A DNA stretch of 64,000 nt, taken from assembly GCF_044359855.1 (NCBI RefSeq), contig NZ_CP132291.1:3162001-3226000 (forward strand), written 5' to 3'. Source of the DNA: Rummeliibacillus pycnus_A. Its GTDB lineage: Bacteria > Bacillota > Bacilli > Bacillales_A > Planococcaceae. The notes under the pieces were generated by a model. The model searched no databases and was not told the DNA's origin. It saw only the letters and a list, made by a program, of their open reading frames with translations. How positions within the stretch are numbered: the stretch's first letter is position 1; every line of letters begins with the position of its first letter. Shown in pieces: positions 16,196 through 24,898 of this stretch. The position numbers and the translations under genes were made by a program.

Positions 16196-17206
16196 ATGAA
16201 TTCGATACAAGATCAGTTTGAGCGACCTTTGAGAGATTTACGAATATCCGTGACAGATCGCTGCAATTTTCGTTGTCGCTATTGCATGCCAGAGGAAATT
16301 TTTGGACCAGATTATGCCTTTTTACCATCTCAGCAAATTTTATCGTTTGATGAAATTGAGCGGCTTGTAAAAATCTTTGTTTCTTTTGGCGTGAAAAAAA
16401 TACGCATTACAGGCGGGGAGCCCTTACTACGAAAGGATGTTGCGCAGCTAATTGAGCGACTTCATCATATACCAGGTGTAGAGGATATCGCTATGACAAC
16501 AAATGGCTCTTTGCTGAAAAGGTATGCAGAAGATTTGGCGAAAGCGGGATTATCTCGCGTATCTGTTAGCTTGGATTCACTCAATGAACAACGCTTTTTA
16601 TCGATGAATGGTCGTCGCGGGAAAGTGAAAAAAGTCCTGGAGGGGATTGAAAAGGCAGCGCAAGTAGGCATGCAGGTCAAGATTAATATGGTTGTGCAAA
16701 AGGGACAAAATGATCAGGATATTTTGCCAATGGCTCAGTTTTTCAAAGAAAAAAAACATATTTTACGTTTTATTGAGTATATGGATGTTGGAAACTCCAA
16801 TGGCTGGCGCCTAGATGATGTTGTATCGAAAAAAGAAATTCTTCAGGCAGTTAAGCAGCTTTCACCGATTGAGCCAGTAAGCCCAAATTATAAAGGGGAA
16901 GTTGCGACTCGTTATCGCTACAATGATAGTGATCAAGAAATAGGTATTATTTCTTCCGTGACGGATTCGTTTTGTGCCACTTGTACACGAGCCCGTATTT
17001 CAGCAGAGGGTAAGCTTTACACATGCTTATTTGCTACAGATGGTACGGATTTACGTGAGCTTTTACGCTCCGGACAAAGTGATGATGTCATTGCAAAATG
17101 CATTGCGGATGTGTGGCAGCAACGGGCAGATCGCTATTCTGATGAGCGAACAGAACATACATCCCACCAGGAGAGAAAGATTGAAATGTCTCATATTGGT
17201 GGATAA
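16196..17206 (+). CDS. moaA: GTP 3',8-cyclase MoaA
   Basis: Radical SAM enzyme for the first step of Mo cofactor synthesis (GTP to 3',8-cyclo-dihydro-GTP). The N-terminal SAM cluster motif is CNFRCRYC, the second 4Fe-4S site is 'FCATCTRARISAEGKLYTC', and the C-terminus ends in the conserved Gly-Gly (HIGG). I chose ATG 16196 because AAGGAG lies 8 nt upstream and the alignable part starts at 'RPLRDLRISVTDRCN'. The longer ORF from 16124 would overlap fdhD. About 336 residues, normal length. Confidence 0.96.
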   Translation: MNSIQDQFERPLRDLRISVTDRCNFRCRYCMPEEIFGPDYAFLPSQQILSFDEIERLVKIFVSFGVKKIRITGGEPLLRKDVAQLIERLHHIPGVEDIAMTTNGSLLKRYAEDLAKAGLSRVSVSLDSLNEQRFLSMNGRRGKVKKVLEGIEKAAQVGMQVKINMVVQKGQNDQDILPMAQFFKEKKHILRFIEYMDVGNSNGWRLDDVVSKKEILQAVKQLSPIEPVSPNYKGEVATRYRYNDSDQEIGIISSVTDSFCATCTRARISAEGKLYTCLFATDGTDLRELLRSGQSDDVIAKCIADVWQQRADRYSDERTEHTSHQERKIEMSHIGG

Positions 17207-17243
17207 TCACAACAAAATAGAATAGACAAGAGGGATTAGTAGG

Positions 17244-18026
17244 ATGGCTTTTAACAAACCAGAGCAAATTACAGAAATCGCCATTAATGCAGGTGTAGGT
17301 AAAGCAAGTTATTCAATCTTTAAAATGTTAGTATTAGGATTTTTAGGTGGAGCCTTTATTGCCTTCGGGTTTTTACTTGATATTCGTGTATGTGGCAATA
17401 TGCCGGCAGCATGGGGCAGCTTCGCTGGCTTTGTTGGAGCAGCGGTATTCCCATTAGGACTTATTTTAGTTTTATTAGCAGGTGCTGAGTTGATTACGGG
17501 GAATATGATGTCTGTAGCAATGGCCTTTTATGCAAAGAAAATTTCAATTCCAGCATTAGTCCGTAACTGGTTTTGGGTGACACTTGCCAATTTACTTGGA
17601 GCTTTATTTGTAGCATACTTCTTCGGACATGTTGTTGGTCTAACAGAAACAGGCCCATTTTTAGATAAAACAGTAGCAATTGCGAAAGCAAAAACAGCAG
17701 ATTCATTCTTACAAACGTTTATTTCTGGTATTGGCTGTAACTGGCTTGTATGCTTAGCTGTTTGGTTGGCTTATGGCGCAAATGATTTTGTTGGTAAAAT
17801 TGCAGGTATTTGGTTCCCTGTCACAGCATTCGTTGCGATTGGTTTCCAACACGTTGTCGCAAATATGTTTGTTATTCCAGCTGCTATTTTTGCAGGACAA
17901 GTAACATGGACTGCCTTTTTAAGTAATGTTATTCCAGCCTTTTTAGGAAATGTCGTTGGTGGCGCCGTTTTCGTTGGCTTGATTTATTTTGTTTCTTATC
18001 AAAAAGAATACAGTGCAACTAAATAG
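17244..18026 (+). CDS. focA: Formate/nitrite transporter family channel
   Basis: A pentameric FNT-type channel for formate (or nitrite). 260 residues with six predicted membrane helices and the FNT signatures 'GFLGGAFIAFG', 'GAELITGNMMSV' and 'GIGCNWLVCLAVWLA'. It follows moaA in the same direction (37-nt gap) and precedes a strong terminator. Location beside formate dehydrogenase genes favours formate as substrate; B. subtilis YrhG is the comparable neighbour of YrhE. Confidence 0.92.
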   Translation: MAFNKPEQITEIAINAGVGKASYSIFKMLVLGFLGGAFIAFGFLLDIRVCGNMPAAWGSFAGFVGAAVFPLGLILVLLAGAELITGNMMSVAMAFYAKKISIPALVRNWFWVTLANLLGALFVAYFFGHVVGLTETGPFLDKTVAIAKAKTADSFLQTFISGIGCNWLVCLAVWLAYGANDFVGKIAGIWFPVTAFVAIGFQHVVANMFVIPAAIFAGQVTWTAFLSNVIPAFLGNVVGGAVFVGLIYFVSYQKEYSATK

Positions 18027-18035
18027 CACACAAAA

Positions 18036-18059
18036 AAAAACCGGCGTATGCCGGTTTTT
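18036..18059. terminator. Convergent bidirectional terminator focA / moaC
   Basis: Perfect stem AAAAACCGGC / GCCGGTTTTT with loop GTAT. It overlaps the moaC stop codon (18058-18060), so the moaC reading frame ends within the T side of the hairpin. Confidence 0.92.
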
Positions 18060-18546
18060 ATGCACGTTCATGTAAAAAGTGGCCGCTTTTACCGCCTGTT
18101 TTTTGCACAAGATAAGTATCTTGAATAACCATCGATTTATCGACAGCCTTGCACATATCATAAAAGGTTAAAGCTGCAATGGACACAGCTGTTAATGCCT
18201 CCATTTCAACACCTGTATTACCTTTGCATTTTACGAGTACTTCAATATGCAGTGCATAGCCTGTATCCGTTTTTTCGTAGTTAAATGTAAAATCCGTACC
18301 CTGTAGCATAATAGGGTGACACATCGGAATAAGTTCAGATGTTTTCTTTGCACCCATAATACCTGCGATTTGTGCAACTTGAGTGGGATCTCCCTTTTTG
18401 ATATTGCCTTGTTGAATCGCTTCGTATAATTCAGTTGATAATAAAACTGTACTTCGTGCAATAGCTGTTCGTTTCGTTTCGTTTTTATCGGAAATATCGA
18501 CCATTTTAGGACGACCTTCTTCATTCCAATGGGTAAATTCAGTCAT
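18058..18546 (-). CDS. moaC: Cyclic pyranopterin monophosphate synthase MoaC
   Basis: Converts the MoaA product to cyclic pyranopterin monophosphate. 162 residues with the family motifs 'PKMVDISDK', 'IAGIMGAKKTSELIPMCHPI' and 'GVEMEALTAVSIAAL.FYDMCKA', which supply the active-site His, Glu and Asp. AAGGAG precedes the ATG. It overlaps the end of mobA by 8 nt, so moaB-mobA-moaC are one translationally linked operon. Confidence 0.96.
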   Translation of the reverse strand: MTEFTHWNEEGRPKMVDISDKNETKRTAIARSTVLLSTELYEAIQQGNIKKGDPTQVAQIAGIMGAKKTSELIPMCHPIMLQGTDFTFNYEKTDTGYALHIEVLVKCKGNTGVEMEALTAVSIAALTFYDMCKAVDKSMVIQDTYLVQKTGGKSGHFLHERA

Positions 18547-19141
18547 GATAATCTCCTTTATTGTATACGGTATTGGGTAATTCGGGCCAATCGGTTATGG
18601 CATTAATATTGATCAGTGCTTGCTCATCATCTGAAACAGGCACATAGTAAACGGTCAGTTGATCGAGTAGCGATTTCATGCTTCTTTTATTTTGCTGCAA
18701 TAATTTTTCTGTTTTGAGTAAAGCGCGACGATGATAAAGGGCAGCGAGCGGTTGTATTTTGTCCGATTGCTTTGGCACGATAGCATCATAAGTGTCGTCT
18801 ACAAAGGAAAGCATCTTGCGGACAAAGGAGTCCGTTATAAAGGGCATATCGCTTGCAAGTAAGAAAAACCAATCTACATCTGGAGTTTTGGATAAAAGAT
18901 TATTTAAAGCAAAAAGCGGTCCTTGATGTGACATTTCCTCGATATTCAAGCGAACGTCCTTTTCTTCAAATTGTGGAGATAACGATGCATTTGTTGAGAT
19001 AATAAGAGGCTTTAGTGCATTCTTTTTTAGCGCTTGTAAGCTATATTGATATAAAAATTGTCCATTGAACATTTCAAACATTTTGGGTTTTCCATATCGT
19101 GAGGATTGACCACCTGCTAGTACGACACCTGCAATAGTCAT
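18539..19141 (-). CDS. mobA: Molybdenum cofactor guanylyltransferase MobA
   Basis: Attaches GMP to Mo-MPT to make MGD, the form used by formate dehydrogenase. Nucleotidyltransferase signature LAGGQSSRYGKPK at residues 9-21 and the catalytic acidic motif ASDMPF are present. The C-terminal half is less conserved, as usual. The start ATG overlaps the moaB stop (ATGA). Confidence 0.93.
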   Translation of the reverse strand: MTIAGVVLAGGQSSRYGKPKMFEMFNGQFLYQYSLQALKKNALKPLIISTNASLSPQFEEKDVRLNIEEMSHQGPLFALNNLLSKTPDVDWFFLLASDMPFITDSFVRKMLSFVDDTYDAIVPKQSDKIQPLAALYHRRALLKTEKLLQQNKRSMKSLLDQLTVYYVPVSDDEQALININAITDWPELPNTVYNKGDYHD

Positions 19142-19632
19142 CGTCTATGCAACTCGCCAATAAAATGCTGCACCGTAGGAATGATGAGCTGACTCATACC
19201 GAGCTTAACGGCATTTGTTGAGCCAGGTAATGCATAAATAGCCGTTTGCTGTAAGCAACCGGCAACGGCACGACTAAACATGGTTCGTGGACCAATTTCC
19301 TCATAGCTTAATGAGCGAAATAGTTCGCCAAATCCATGCATTTCTTTTTCAAAAAGAGGCGTTAGTGCTTCGTATGTGACATCTCGTGACGTAAAGCCGG
19401 TACCGCCTGTTACAATGATGGCATTGATGTGAGCATCCTCACACCAAGCACGCACTTGTTGTGAAATTGTAGCAGCGTCATCTTTTACGATGCGGTATTG
19501 AACAGTATGAAAACCCACGTCTTCTAGTAATGCTTTGATTTGTTGACCGCCCTTGTCCGTCTCTACTGTGCGCGTATCACTAACAGTTAAAATGGCGGCA
19601 TGTATGGTGAGATCTTTATGAGTTGGATGCAT
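19138..19632 (-). CDS. moaB: Molybdopterin adenylyltransferase-type protein MoaB
   Basis: MoaB/MogA family, about 164 residues, adenylylating molybdopterin before Mo insertion. The motifs 'AILTVSDTRTVETDKGG', 'IIVTGGTGFTSRDVTYEAL' and the C-terminal 'ALPGSTNAVKLGM' bind the pterin and nucleotide. It starts the moaB-mobA-moaC operon and faces moeB divergently across a 94-bp gap. Confidence 0.94.
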   Translation of the reverse strand: MHPTHKDLTIHAAILTVSDTRTVETDKGGQQIKALLEDVGFHTVQYRIVKDDAATISQQVRAWCEDAHINAIIVTGGTGFTSRDVTYEALTPLFEKEMHGFGELFRSLSYEEIGPRTMFSRAVAGCLQQTAIYALPGSTNAVKLGMSQLIIPTVQHFIGELHRR

Positions 19633-19726
19633 TGTAAATCCTCCTGATCATAGAATCAATGATTAATTATAACGATATAAATCGAAAGGTCAAATAAAAT
19701 TCAGTAATAGAAAGGCAGCGTTTTGA

Positions 19727-20743
19727 ATGAGTGATCGATATTCTAGACAGCAACTGTTTCAGCCGATTGGGGAAAAAGGACAGGCGCTATTGCAACAAAA
19801 GCATGTACTAATCATAGGAGCAGGCGCATTAGGGAGTGCCAGTGCAGAGGCTATTGTACGAGCAGGTGTTGGTAAAGTGACAATTGTGGATCGTGATTAC
19901 GTGGAATGGAGTAATTTACAACGCCAGCAACTGTACAGTGAAAAGGAAGCAGAGCAAGAAATACCGAAAGCCATTGCAGCAAAGGAAAGGCTCGCACGTA
20001 TTAATTCGAACGTACAGATTAAAGGATTAGTCATGGATGCAATGGCCGATTCATTAGAAAGCATCGTGCATGATGTCGATGTTATTTTGGATGGCACTGA
20101 TAACTTTGATATTCGTTTTGTCATTAATGATTTAGCACAAAAATATCATATTCCGTGGATTTATGGCTCATGCGTAGGTAGCTATGGTACGACTTATACG
20201 ATTATTCCTGGAAAGTCGCCATGCTTGCACTGCTTATTGCAGGCGGTACCAAATATGACGATAACCTGCGATACAGCAGGCATCATTAGCCCAGCTGTGC
20301 AAATAGTAGCAGCTTATCAAGTAGCGGAGGCATTGAAAATTTTAGTGGAGGATTGGCAGGCAGTATGTGATACGTATCGCACGTTTGATGTATGGCATAA
20401 TCAGCATTATGATATGCGTGTACAAAAGGCGAAAAAAAAGGATTGTCCGTCATGCGGTGAACAGGCAATTTACCCTTATTTAGCCTTTGAGAATCAAACG
20501 AAGGTGGATGTATTGTGTGGTCGAAATGCTGTACAAATTCGACCTCAGAGATCAGATGACTATAATTTAGATTACCTAGCTCAACAGCTTCAAAAGCATG
20601 GCACTATTCAGCAAAATCCATATCTATTATCATGTCAATTAAAAGATTATCGACTCGTTATTTTCCAAGATGGTCGAGTGCTTGTGCATGGTACAAATGA
20701 TGTGCAGCAGGCAAAAAATTTATATTATCGTTTATTAGGATAA
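19727..20743 (+). CDS. moeB: ThiF/MoeB-family adenylyltransferase
   Basis: Activates the C-terminal glycine of MoaD by adenylation. E1-like Rossmann fold with 'LIIGAGALGS' (about residues 28-37), 'DRDYVEWSNLQRQQLY' and 'DGTDNFDIRF'. The zinc site is C..C ('PCLHC') plus the later 'DCPSCG'. Residues about 260-338 form an extra C-terminal segment that is not a clear rhodanese domain. It heads the moeB-moeA-mobB-moaE-moaD operon, whose last gene is its substrate MoaD. ThiF function in thiamine synthesis is less likely here. Confidence 0.93.
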   Translation: MSDRYSRQQLFQPIGEKGQALLQQKHVLIIGAGALGSASAEAIVRAGVGKVTIVDRDYVEWSNLQRQQLYSEKEAEQEIPKAIAAKERLARINSNVQIKGLVMDAMADSLESIVHDVDVILDGTDNFDIRFVINDLAQKYHIPWIYGSCVGSYGTTYTIIPGKSPCLHCLLQAVPNMTITCDTAGIISPAVQIVAAYQVAEALKILVEDWQAVCDTYRTFDVWHNQHYDMRVQKAKKKDCPSCGEQAIYPYLAFENQTKVDVLCGRNAVQIRPQRSDDYNLDYLAQQLQKHGTIQQNPYLLSCQLKDYRLVIFQDGRVLVHGTNDVQQAKNLYYRLLG

Positions 20744-20756
20744 GGAGCGTATGAAA

Positions 20757-22046
20757 ATGTTTGAAAAGAGAACCCCTATTTCAGTTGGTGAGGCTGTTCG
20801 TCGCGTGATGCAATTTGCTTTTACAGGAAGAAAGGAAATGGTGCCACTGCCTAAGGCATATGGTCGCTTTTTAGCAGAAGATTTAAAAGCGGATCAAGAT
20901 GTGCCGGCTTTTGATCGCTCTCCCTATGACGGTTTTGCTATTCGTGCAGAGGATAGTACATCCGCTTCCGCGGAGAACCCTGTTTCTTTTAAAGTCGTTG
21001 GAGAAATTGGAGCAGGCTTTGTCTTTCCAGAGCATGTGCAAGAGGGACAGGCTGTTCGTATTATGACTGGTGCTCAAATTCCAGCAGGATGTAATGCAGT
21101 TGTCATGCTAGAATTGGCACGCTCTTATGTAAAAGAGGGCAAAACCTATGTGGAAATTAAACGAGCTTATCAAGCAGGCGACAATATTTCGTATCAAGGG
21201 GAGGATATGAAAAAGGGAGATGCACTTGTTCAAAAGGGAACGTTTATTAACCCTGGTGTCTCCGCATTATTAGCTACTTTTGGTTATCATGAAGTGCCGG
21301 TAACACGTAAACCAGTCATTGGTGTGATTGCGACAGGGAGTGAATTATTAGAAACAGATGAGCCGCTTCAACCTGGTAAAATTCGTAATAGCAATGCCTA
21401 TATGATTATGGCGCAAATTGAACGTGTTGGAGCAGAGGCACGCTATTATGGTATATTTAGCGATAATCTAGACATTTGTATTGATGCAGTGAAATCCGCT
21501 TTATCTGAGGTGGATATGCTCATTACAACAGGTGGCGTTTCCGTAGGTGATTATGATTACTTGCCTGCAATTTATCAGGCGCTTGGTGCAGAGGTGTTAT
21601 TTAATAAAGTAGCGATGCGTCCAGGTAGTGTCACAACGGTTGCACAGCGAGACGGCCAGCTTTTGTTCGGACTTTCAGGAAACCCTTCTGCCTGCTATGT
21701 AGGCTTTGAGCTATTTGTTCGTCCCATTGTGCGGAACGCCTTTTCAAATCAAGCACCACATTTGCATAGAGAGCAAGCCATTTTAGGAGAAGATTTCAAA
21801 AAGGCTAATCCGTTTACACGTTTTATTCGTGCTCGCATTTACTTTGAAAAGGGGCAGCTCTTTGCAGAACCTTCAGGCTTTAATAAATCGAATGCTGTCT
21901 CCTCATTAGCGGAGGCTCAAGCTTTCATTGTACTTCCTGGTGGTACGCGCGGTTATGAGAAGGGGATGAGCGTAGACGTTTTATTACTTGAAGGTGAACA
22001 AGGAAGTGAATGGCCATGGGACAACATTGTGCCGTCTTACAGATAG
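20757..22046 (+). CDS. moeA: Molybdopterin molybdenumtransferase MoeA
   Basis: Inserts molybdate into adenylated molybdopterin. Full length (about 429 residues) with 'DVPAFDRSPYDGFAI', 'IMTGAQIPAGCNAV', the central 'GVIATGSELLE', 'GGVSVGDYDYLP' and 'FGLSGNPSACYVGFELFV'. ATG 20757 is 9 nt after AAGGAG; ATG 20751 is only 3 nt away. The ribosome site overlaps the moeB stop codon. The 3' end overlaps mobB by 37 nt. Confidence 0.95.
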   Translation: MFEKRTPISVGEAVRRVMQFAFTGRKEMVPLPKAYGRFLAEDLKADQDVPAFDRSPYDGFAIRAEDSTSASAENPVSFKVVGEIGAGFVFPEHVQEGQAVRIMTGAQIPAGCNAVVMLELARSYVKEGKTYVEIKRAYQAGDNISYQGEDMKKGDALVQKGTFINPGVSALLATFGYHEVPVTRKPVIGVIATGSELLETDEPLQPGKIRNSNAYMIMAQIERVGAEARYYGIFSDNLDICIDAVKSALSEVDMLITTGGVSVGDYDYLPAIYQALGAEVLFNKVAMRPGSVTTVAQRDGQLLFGLSGNPSACYVGFELFVRPIVRNAFSNQAPHLHREQAILGEDFKKANPFTRFIRARIYFEKGQLFAEPSGFNKSNAVSSLAEAQAFIVLPGGTRGYEKGMSVDVLLLEGEQGSEWPWDNIVPSYR

Positions 22047-22525
22047 TCGGCTATCAAAATAGTGGAAAAACGACATTAATGGAGAAGTTAATTGCTAAGG
22101 CTTCAGAGGAAGGGGCACGTGTTGCAACCATTAAGCATCATGGTCATGGTGGAGCACCCGAAACTGTATATAGAAAAGACAGCCAGCGTCATGAAAGAGC
22201 AGGTGCAGTGATTGCTGGTGTCGAAGGAGCCGGTACATTATGTTTGAACATTCAGCAGGCCTCCTGGCAGCTTGAGGAGCTCGTTGAATTATATCAACTA
22301 TTTCACCCCGATATGATTTTAGTAGAGGGCTACAAAAAGGCAGATTATCCAAAGGTCGTTTTAATTCGTGATAAGGAAGATGTCGCCTATTTACAGAAAT
22401 TGACGAATATCATTTGTGTACTGTATTGGCAAGATGTAGACCTTTCCACTTTTACATGCCCTGCATTTCCAATAAGGAAAGAAGCTCTTTATATGGAACT
22501 TTTACTAAAAAAAGTGAGGAACTAA
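22010..22525 (+). CDS. mobB: Molybdopterin-guanine dinucleotide adapter MobB
   Basis: GTP-binding helper of MobA. P-loop 'IVGYQNSGKTTLMEKL' near the N-terminus, 'ATIKHHGHG' and 'ILVEGYKKADYPKV' are standard MobB motifs. It starts inside moeA (overlap 37 nt); ATG 22016 is an equally possible start. 171 residues. Confidence 0.93.
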   Translation: MAMGQHCAVLQIVGYQNSGKTTLMEKLIAKASEEGARVATIKHHGHGGAPETVYRKDSQRHERAGAVIAGVEGAGTLCLNIQQASWQLEELVELYQLFHPDMILVEGYKKADYPKVVLIRDKEDVAYLQKLTNIICVLYWQDVDLSTFTCPAFPIRKEALYMELLLKKVRN

Positions 22526-22526
22526 A

Positions 22527-23006
22527 ATGGAAGAAAAATTATTTGTTATCACAGATCAGCCTATTCGTGTAGAGGAAGTTACGAAAAAAGTAGAGAGTCG
22601 TAATGCAGGGGCTATCACGGTCTTTATTGGAACGGTTCGAGAATTGACAAAGGGCAAAAAAACGTTGCATTTAGAGTATCAAGCGTACCCATCGATGGCG
22701 ATTAAAATGTTTCAGCAAATTGAAAAGGAAATAAAAGAAAAATGGCCGGAAGCGCATCTTGCTATTACGCATCGTACAGGGAGATTGGAAATTTCAGATA
22801 TTGCAGTTGTTATCGCTGTTTCTTCGCCACATCGTAAAATAGCCTATGAGGCAAATGAATACGTCATTGATCGCATTAAACAAATTGTGCCGATTTGGAA
22901 GAAGGAATTTTGGGAAGATGGCACAGCTTGGATTGGCGATCAGCTCGAAAATGTACCTTATCCATCAGGAAAACCTGTAGTGGAGGGAGGGGAAAAGCAT
23001 GATTAA
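22527..23006 (+). CDS. moaE: Molybdopterin synthase catalytic subunit MoaE
   Basis: Large subunit of molybdopterin synthase. Motifs 'AGAITVFIGTVRELTKGK', 'LEYQAYPSMA', 'HRTGRLEI', 'VAVSSPHR' and the catalytic-lysine segment 'VPIWKKEFWEDG' are present. It begins one base after the mobB stop and overlaps moaD by 8 nt. Confidence 0.95.
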   Translation: MEEKLFVITDQPIRVEEVTKKVESRNAGAITVFIGTVRELTKGKKTLHLEYQAYPSMAIKMFQQIEKEIKEKWPEAHLAITHRTGRLEISDIAVVIAVSSPHRKIAYEANEYVIDRIKQIVPIWKKEFWEDGTAWIGDQLENVPYPSGKPVVEGGEKHD

Positions 23007-23232
23007 CATCCTACTTTTTGCACAATTACAGGAGGAAATCGGTCAGTCGCAAGTGATGATGGATGCCTCAGAAGCAACGGTACAACAAGTAAAAGAGTGG
23101 TTAGAGGAGCAGTATACTCTAACATCCTTACAGCTAACGATGGCGGCCGTGAACGAGGAATTTGCAAACGATGAAACCATTGTAACCTCAGGTGATACAG
23201 TGGCATTTATTCCACCGATTAGTGGTGGGTAG
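22999..23232 (+). CDS. moaD: Molybdopterin synthase sulfur carrier MoaD
   Basis: A 77-residue ubiquitin-like protein ending in Gly-Gly (IPPISGG), which is thiocarboxylated and donates sulfur to the pterin. It overlaps moaE by 8 nt; GGAGGGGA precedes its ATG. Last gene of the operon. Confidence 0.94.
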   Translation: MINILLFAQLQEEIGQSQVMMDASEATVQQVKEWLEEQYTLTSLQLTMAAVNEEFANDETIVTSGDTVAFIPPISGG

Positions 23233-23400
23233 TGGAAAGACAACAACAAGGCAGTAACAGGTACACTCAAATTTGTTAGTATGGGACTTTCATATAAAAT
23301 TATATTTTCAAAAGGATATGTGCCGAAGATTAAAAGTGCTTACTAGTACTTATGTGAATCAAATTCATAATGCAAAGATTTGATAAAAATCTAGTAGCTA

Positions 23401-23590
23401 TCTTCGTTGAAGTGGAATTAGCGGAGACTCCTGTGGGAAAACGAGCTAGACGAGATCCCGGAGCAAAAATTCTTTTTGAGTTAAGCAAAAAGAATTTTCT
23501 GCGACGAAGCTAGCGAAGCGATGCAGGAGCACAATGTTTTAGCTTCCGAGGAGGCTAAACGCTCGTCCGTGGAAAGCGAAATCTGGAGCG
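23401..23590. repeat. Intergenic palindromic repeat element, copy 2
   Basis: Starts 'TTCGTTGAAGTGGAATTAGC' like copy 4 at 42.1 kb. It contains GACGAAGCTAGCGAAGCGAT and an inner hairpin AAAATTCTTTTT / AAAAAGAATTTT (23465-23498), and ends in GGAAAGCG...GGAGCGG. The right inverted end is degraded compared with copy 4. It lies 3' of moaD, so it may also act in the 3' untranslated region. Confidence 0.75.
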
Positions 23591-23660
23591 GTATACTAAG
23601 TAAATACTATATTTTAACTAGAAAAGTATTTATGAAATTGACTCATGTGTAAATTAAATA

Positions 23661-23698
23661 AACACCACCTATTGGTAAATTAAATAGGTGGTGTTTTG
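23661..23698. terminator. Intrinsic terminator
   Basis: Perfect 13-bp stem (23661-23673 with 23683-23695, AACACCACCTATT) and loop GGTAAATTA, then TTG. It is the first strong terminator after moaD. From 23700 to 23914 nothing else is visible. Confidence 0.75.
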
Positions 23699-23914
23699 AT
23701 ATTTTCAATTAAACCACCTTTAATTATTTGAATTTTCCGATAACTATCTATATGATCATCCCTTTACAAATTAGTCGGAAAAAAATTTTCAGCTCTTGTA
23801 ATGCAAAACTGCACCTCCAATTGAGATGCAGTTCAGATGACAGTAGTTTTATATTAATCCTGATTTCAAAGGTGTTATATATTGTTCCAATGAAAAGGAC
23901 ATGTTTCCTGTATT

Positions 23915-24298
23915 TTAGTGTGTAATACCTAAAAAAGCTCCTAACAAATAAGAGATAAGCCATAAAGCCCATACACCTATGCTAAATTTGTGGAATTGAT
24001 GTTTGGCATTTTCAGTTCCTTTTCGATAGACATAAATTGCCCAAATAAGATGAATAGCCATTAAAACGATAGCCGAACCGCCTGCTATTTGATGTAGACC
24101 TAATTTTGATCCGCCAGTTGTTTCAGCAATAGTGCCCATTGTAGTTGTACCAATTGTATCGAATACAAGACCAATTACAAAACTTAAAATGTGACTTATT
24201 TTAATTGTTCCTGTACGTTTTTCGCTAAATACACCCCATGTGTAGAAAATAAGCGCAAGAGTAATGATTACAATTGATAAAAGTAATGTACTATCCAT
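23915..24298 (-). CDS. HsmA-like (TIGR03987) membrane protein
   Basis: A 127-residue integral membrane protein with about four hydrophobic helices and conserved 'YTWGVFSEKRTGTI', 'HILSFVIGLVFDTIGTT' and 'HQIAGGSAIVLMAIHLIWA'. These recurring histidines and Asp are typical of the HsmA/TIGR03987 family. Start ATG 24298 is chosen because GAAGGAAA lies 8 nt upstream and the hydrophobic core begins right after it; the longer frame adds a non-conserved leader. Function unknown. Confidence 0.75.
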   Translation of the reverse strand: MDSTLLLSIVIITLALIFYTWGVFSEKRTGTIKISHILSFVIGLVFDTIGTTTMGTIAETTGGSKLGLHQIAGGSAIVLMAIHLIWAIYVYRKGTENAKHQFHKFSIGVWALWLISYLLGAFLGITH

Positions 24299-24898
24299 TT
24301 GTGTTTCCTTCTTTCTTTTAAAAGATATGGTACTAAAGGAGCGTGATACCATTTCAATAGTATGGGAGATAACATGACCCAATGCAACAATAATTTTTGA
24401 GTGCGGTGCAGGAATAGACACAATTTAATAGAGACATAGAGCTCTGATAGAGGTTCATCATAAAAGAATAAATAATAGATGTAAAAGTACCGATAGCAAG
24501 CCACCTTATATTTCCAAAATAATATGCGTTATTGAATTTTATTGACATTTATAGTTGGGAGTAATAGTATTTCTTTGTGCGCTTAAATTTTCTTTTTTTT
24601 ACTTTTAATATAGTATTTTATTCCTTAGTTCATAGATGGGTATAAAGTATCTATTAGCTTGATCTTTTTATATTTGAAATACATACGTACTATAGAAACG
24701 ACATGGTAGAAAAGAAAAAACATAAAATTTGTCGTAATTAATCTGACATGTGAATTGTAATACGTAATTGTAATTTTCTATTGGGTAAGAAGGGTAAAAT
24801 TGAATAGAGAGACATTTCAGTGATAGTCAAACAGAATTTGAAGGGGCAACTTCAGTTTGAGCTTCATTGTGCTGTACATTTGAAGGAGATTATATTCG
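24299..24898. other. Divergent intergenic region upstream of the chemoreceptor
   Basis: No gene I can support. A good sigma-A-type promoter reads + strand TTGACA (24542-24547), 17 bp, TAGTAT (24565-24570), about 330 nt before the chemoreceptor start. I found no TAAA-N15-GCCGATAT motility promoter and no recognisable c-di-GMP riboswitch. Confidence 0.45.

Noticed and set aside
24430..24898. Sigma-D motility promoter for the chemoreceptor
   Set aside because: No TAAA-N15-GCCGATAT match in the upstream 470 bp; only a sigma-A-type promoter was visible.
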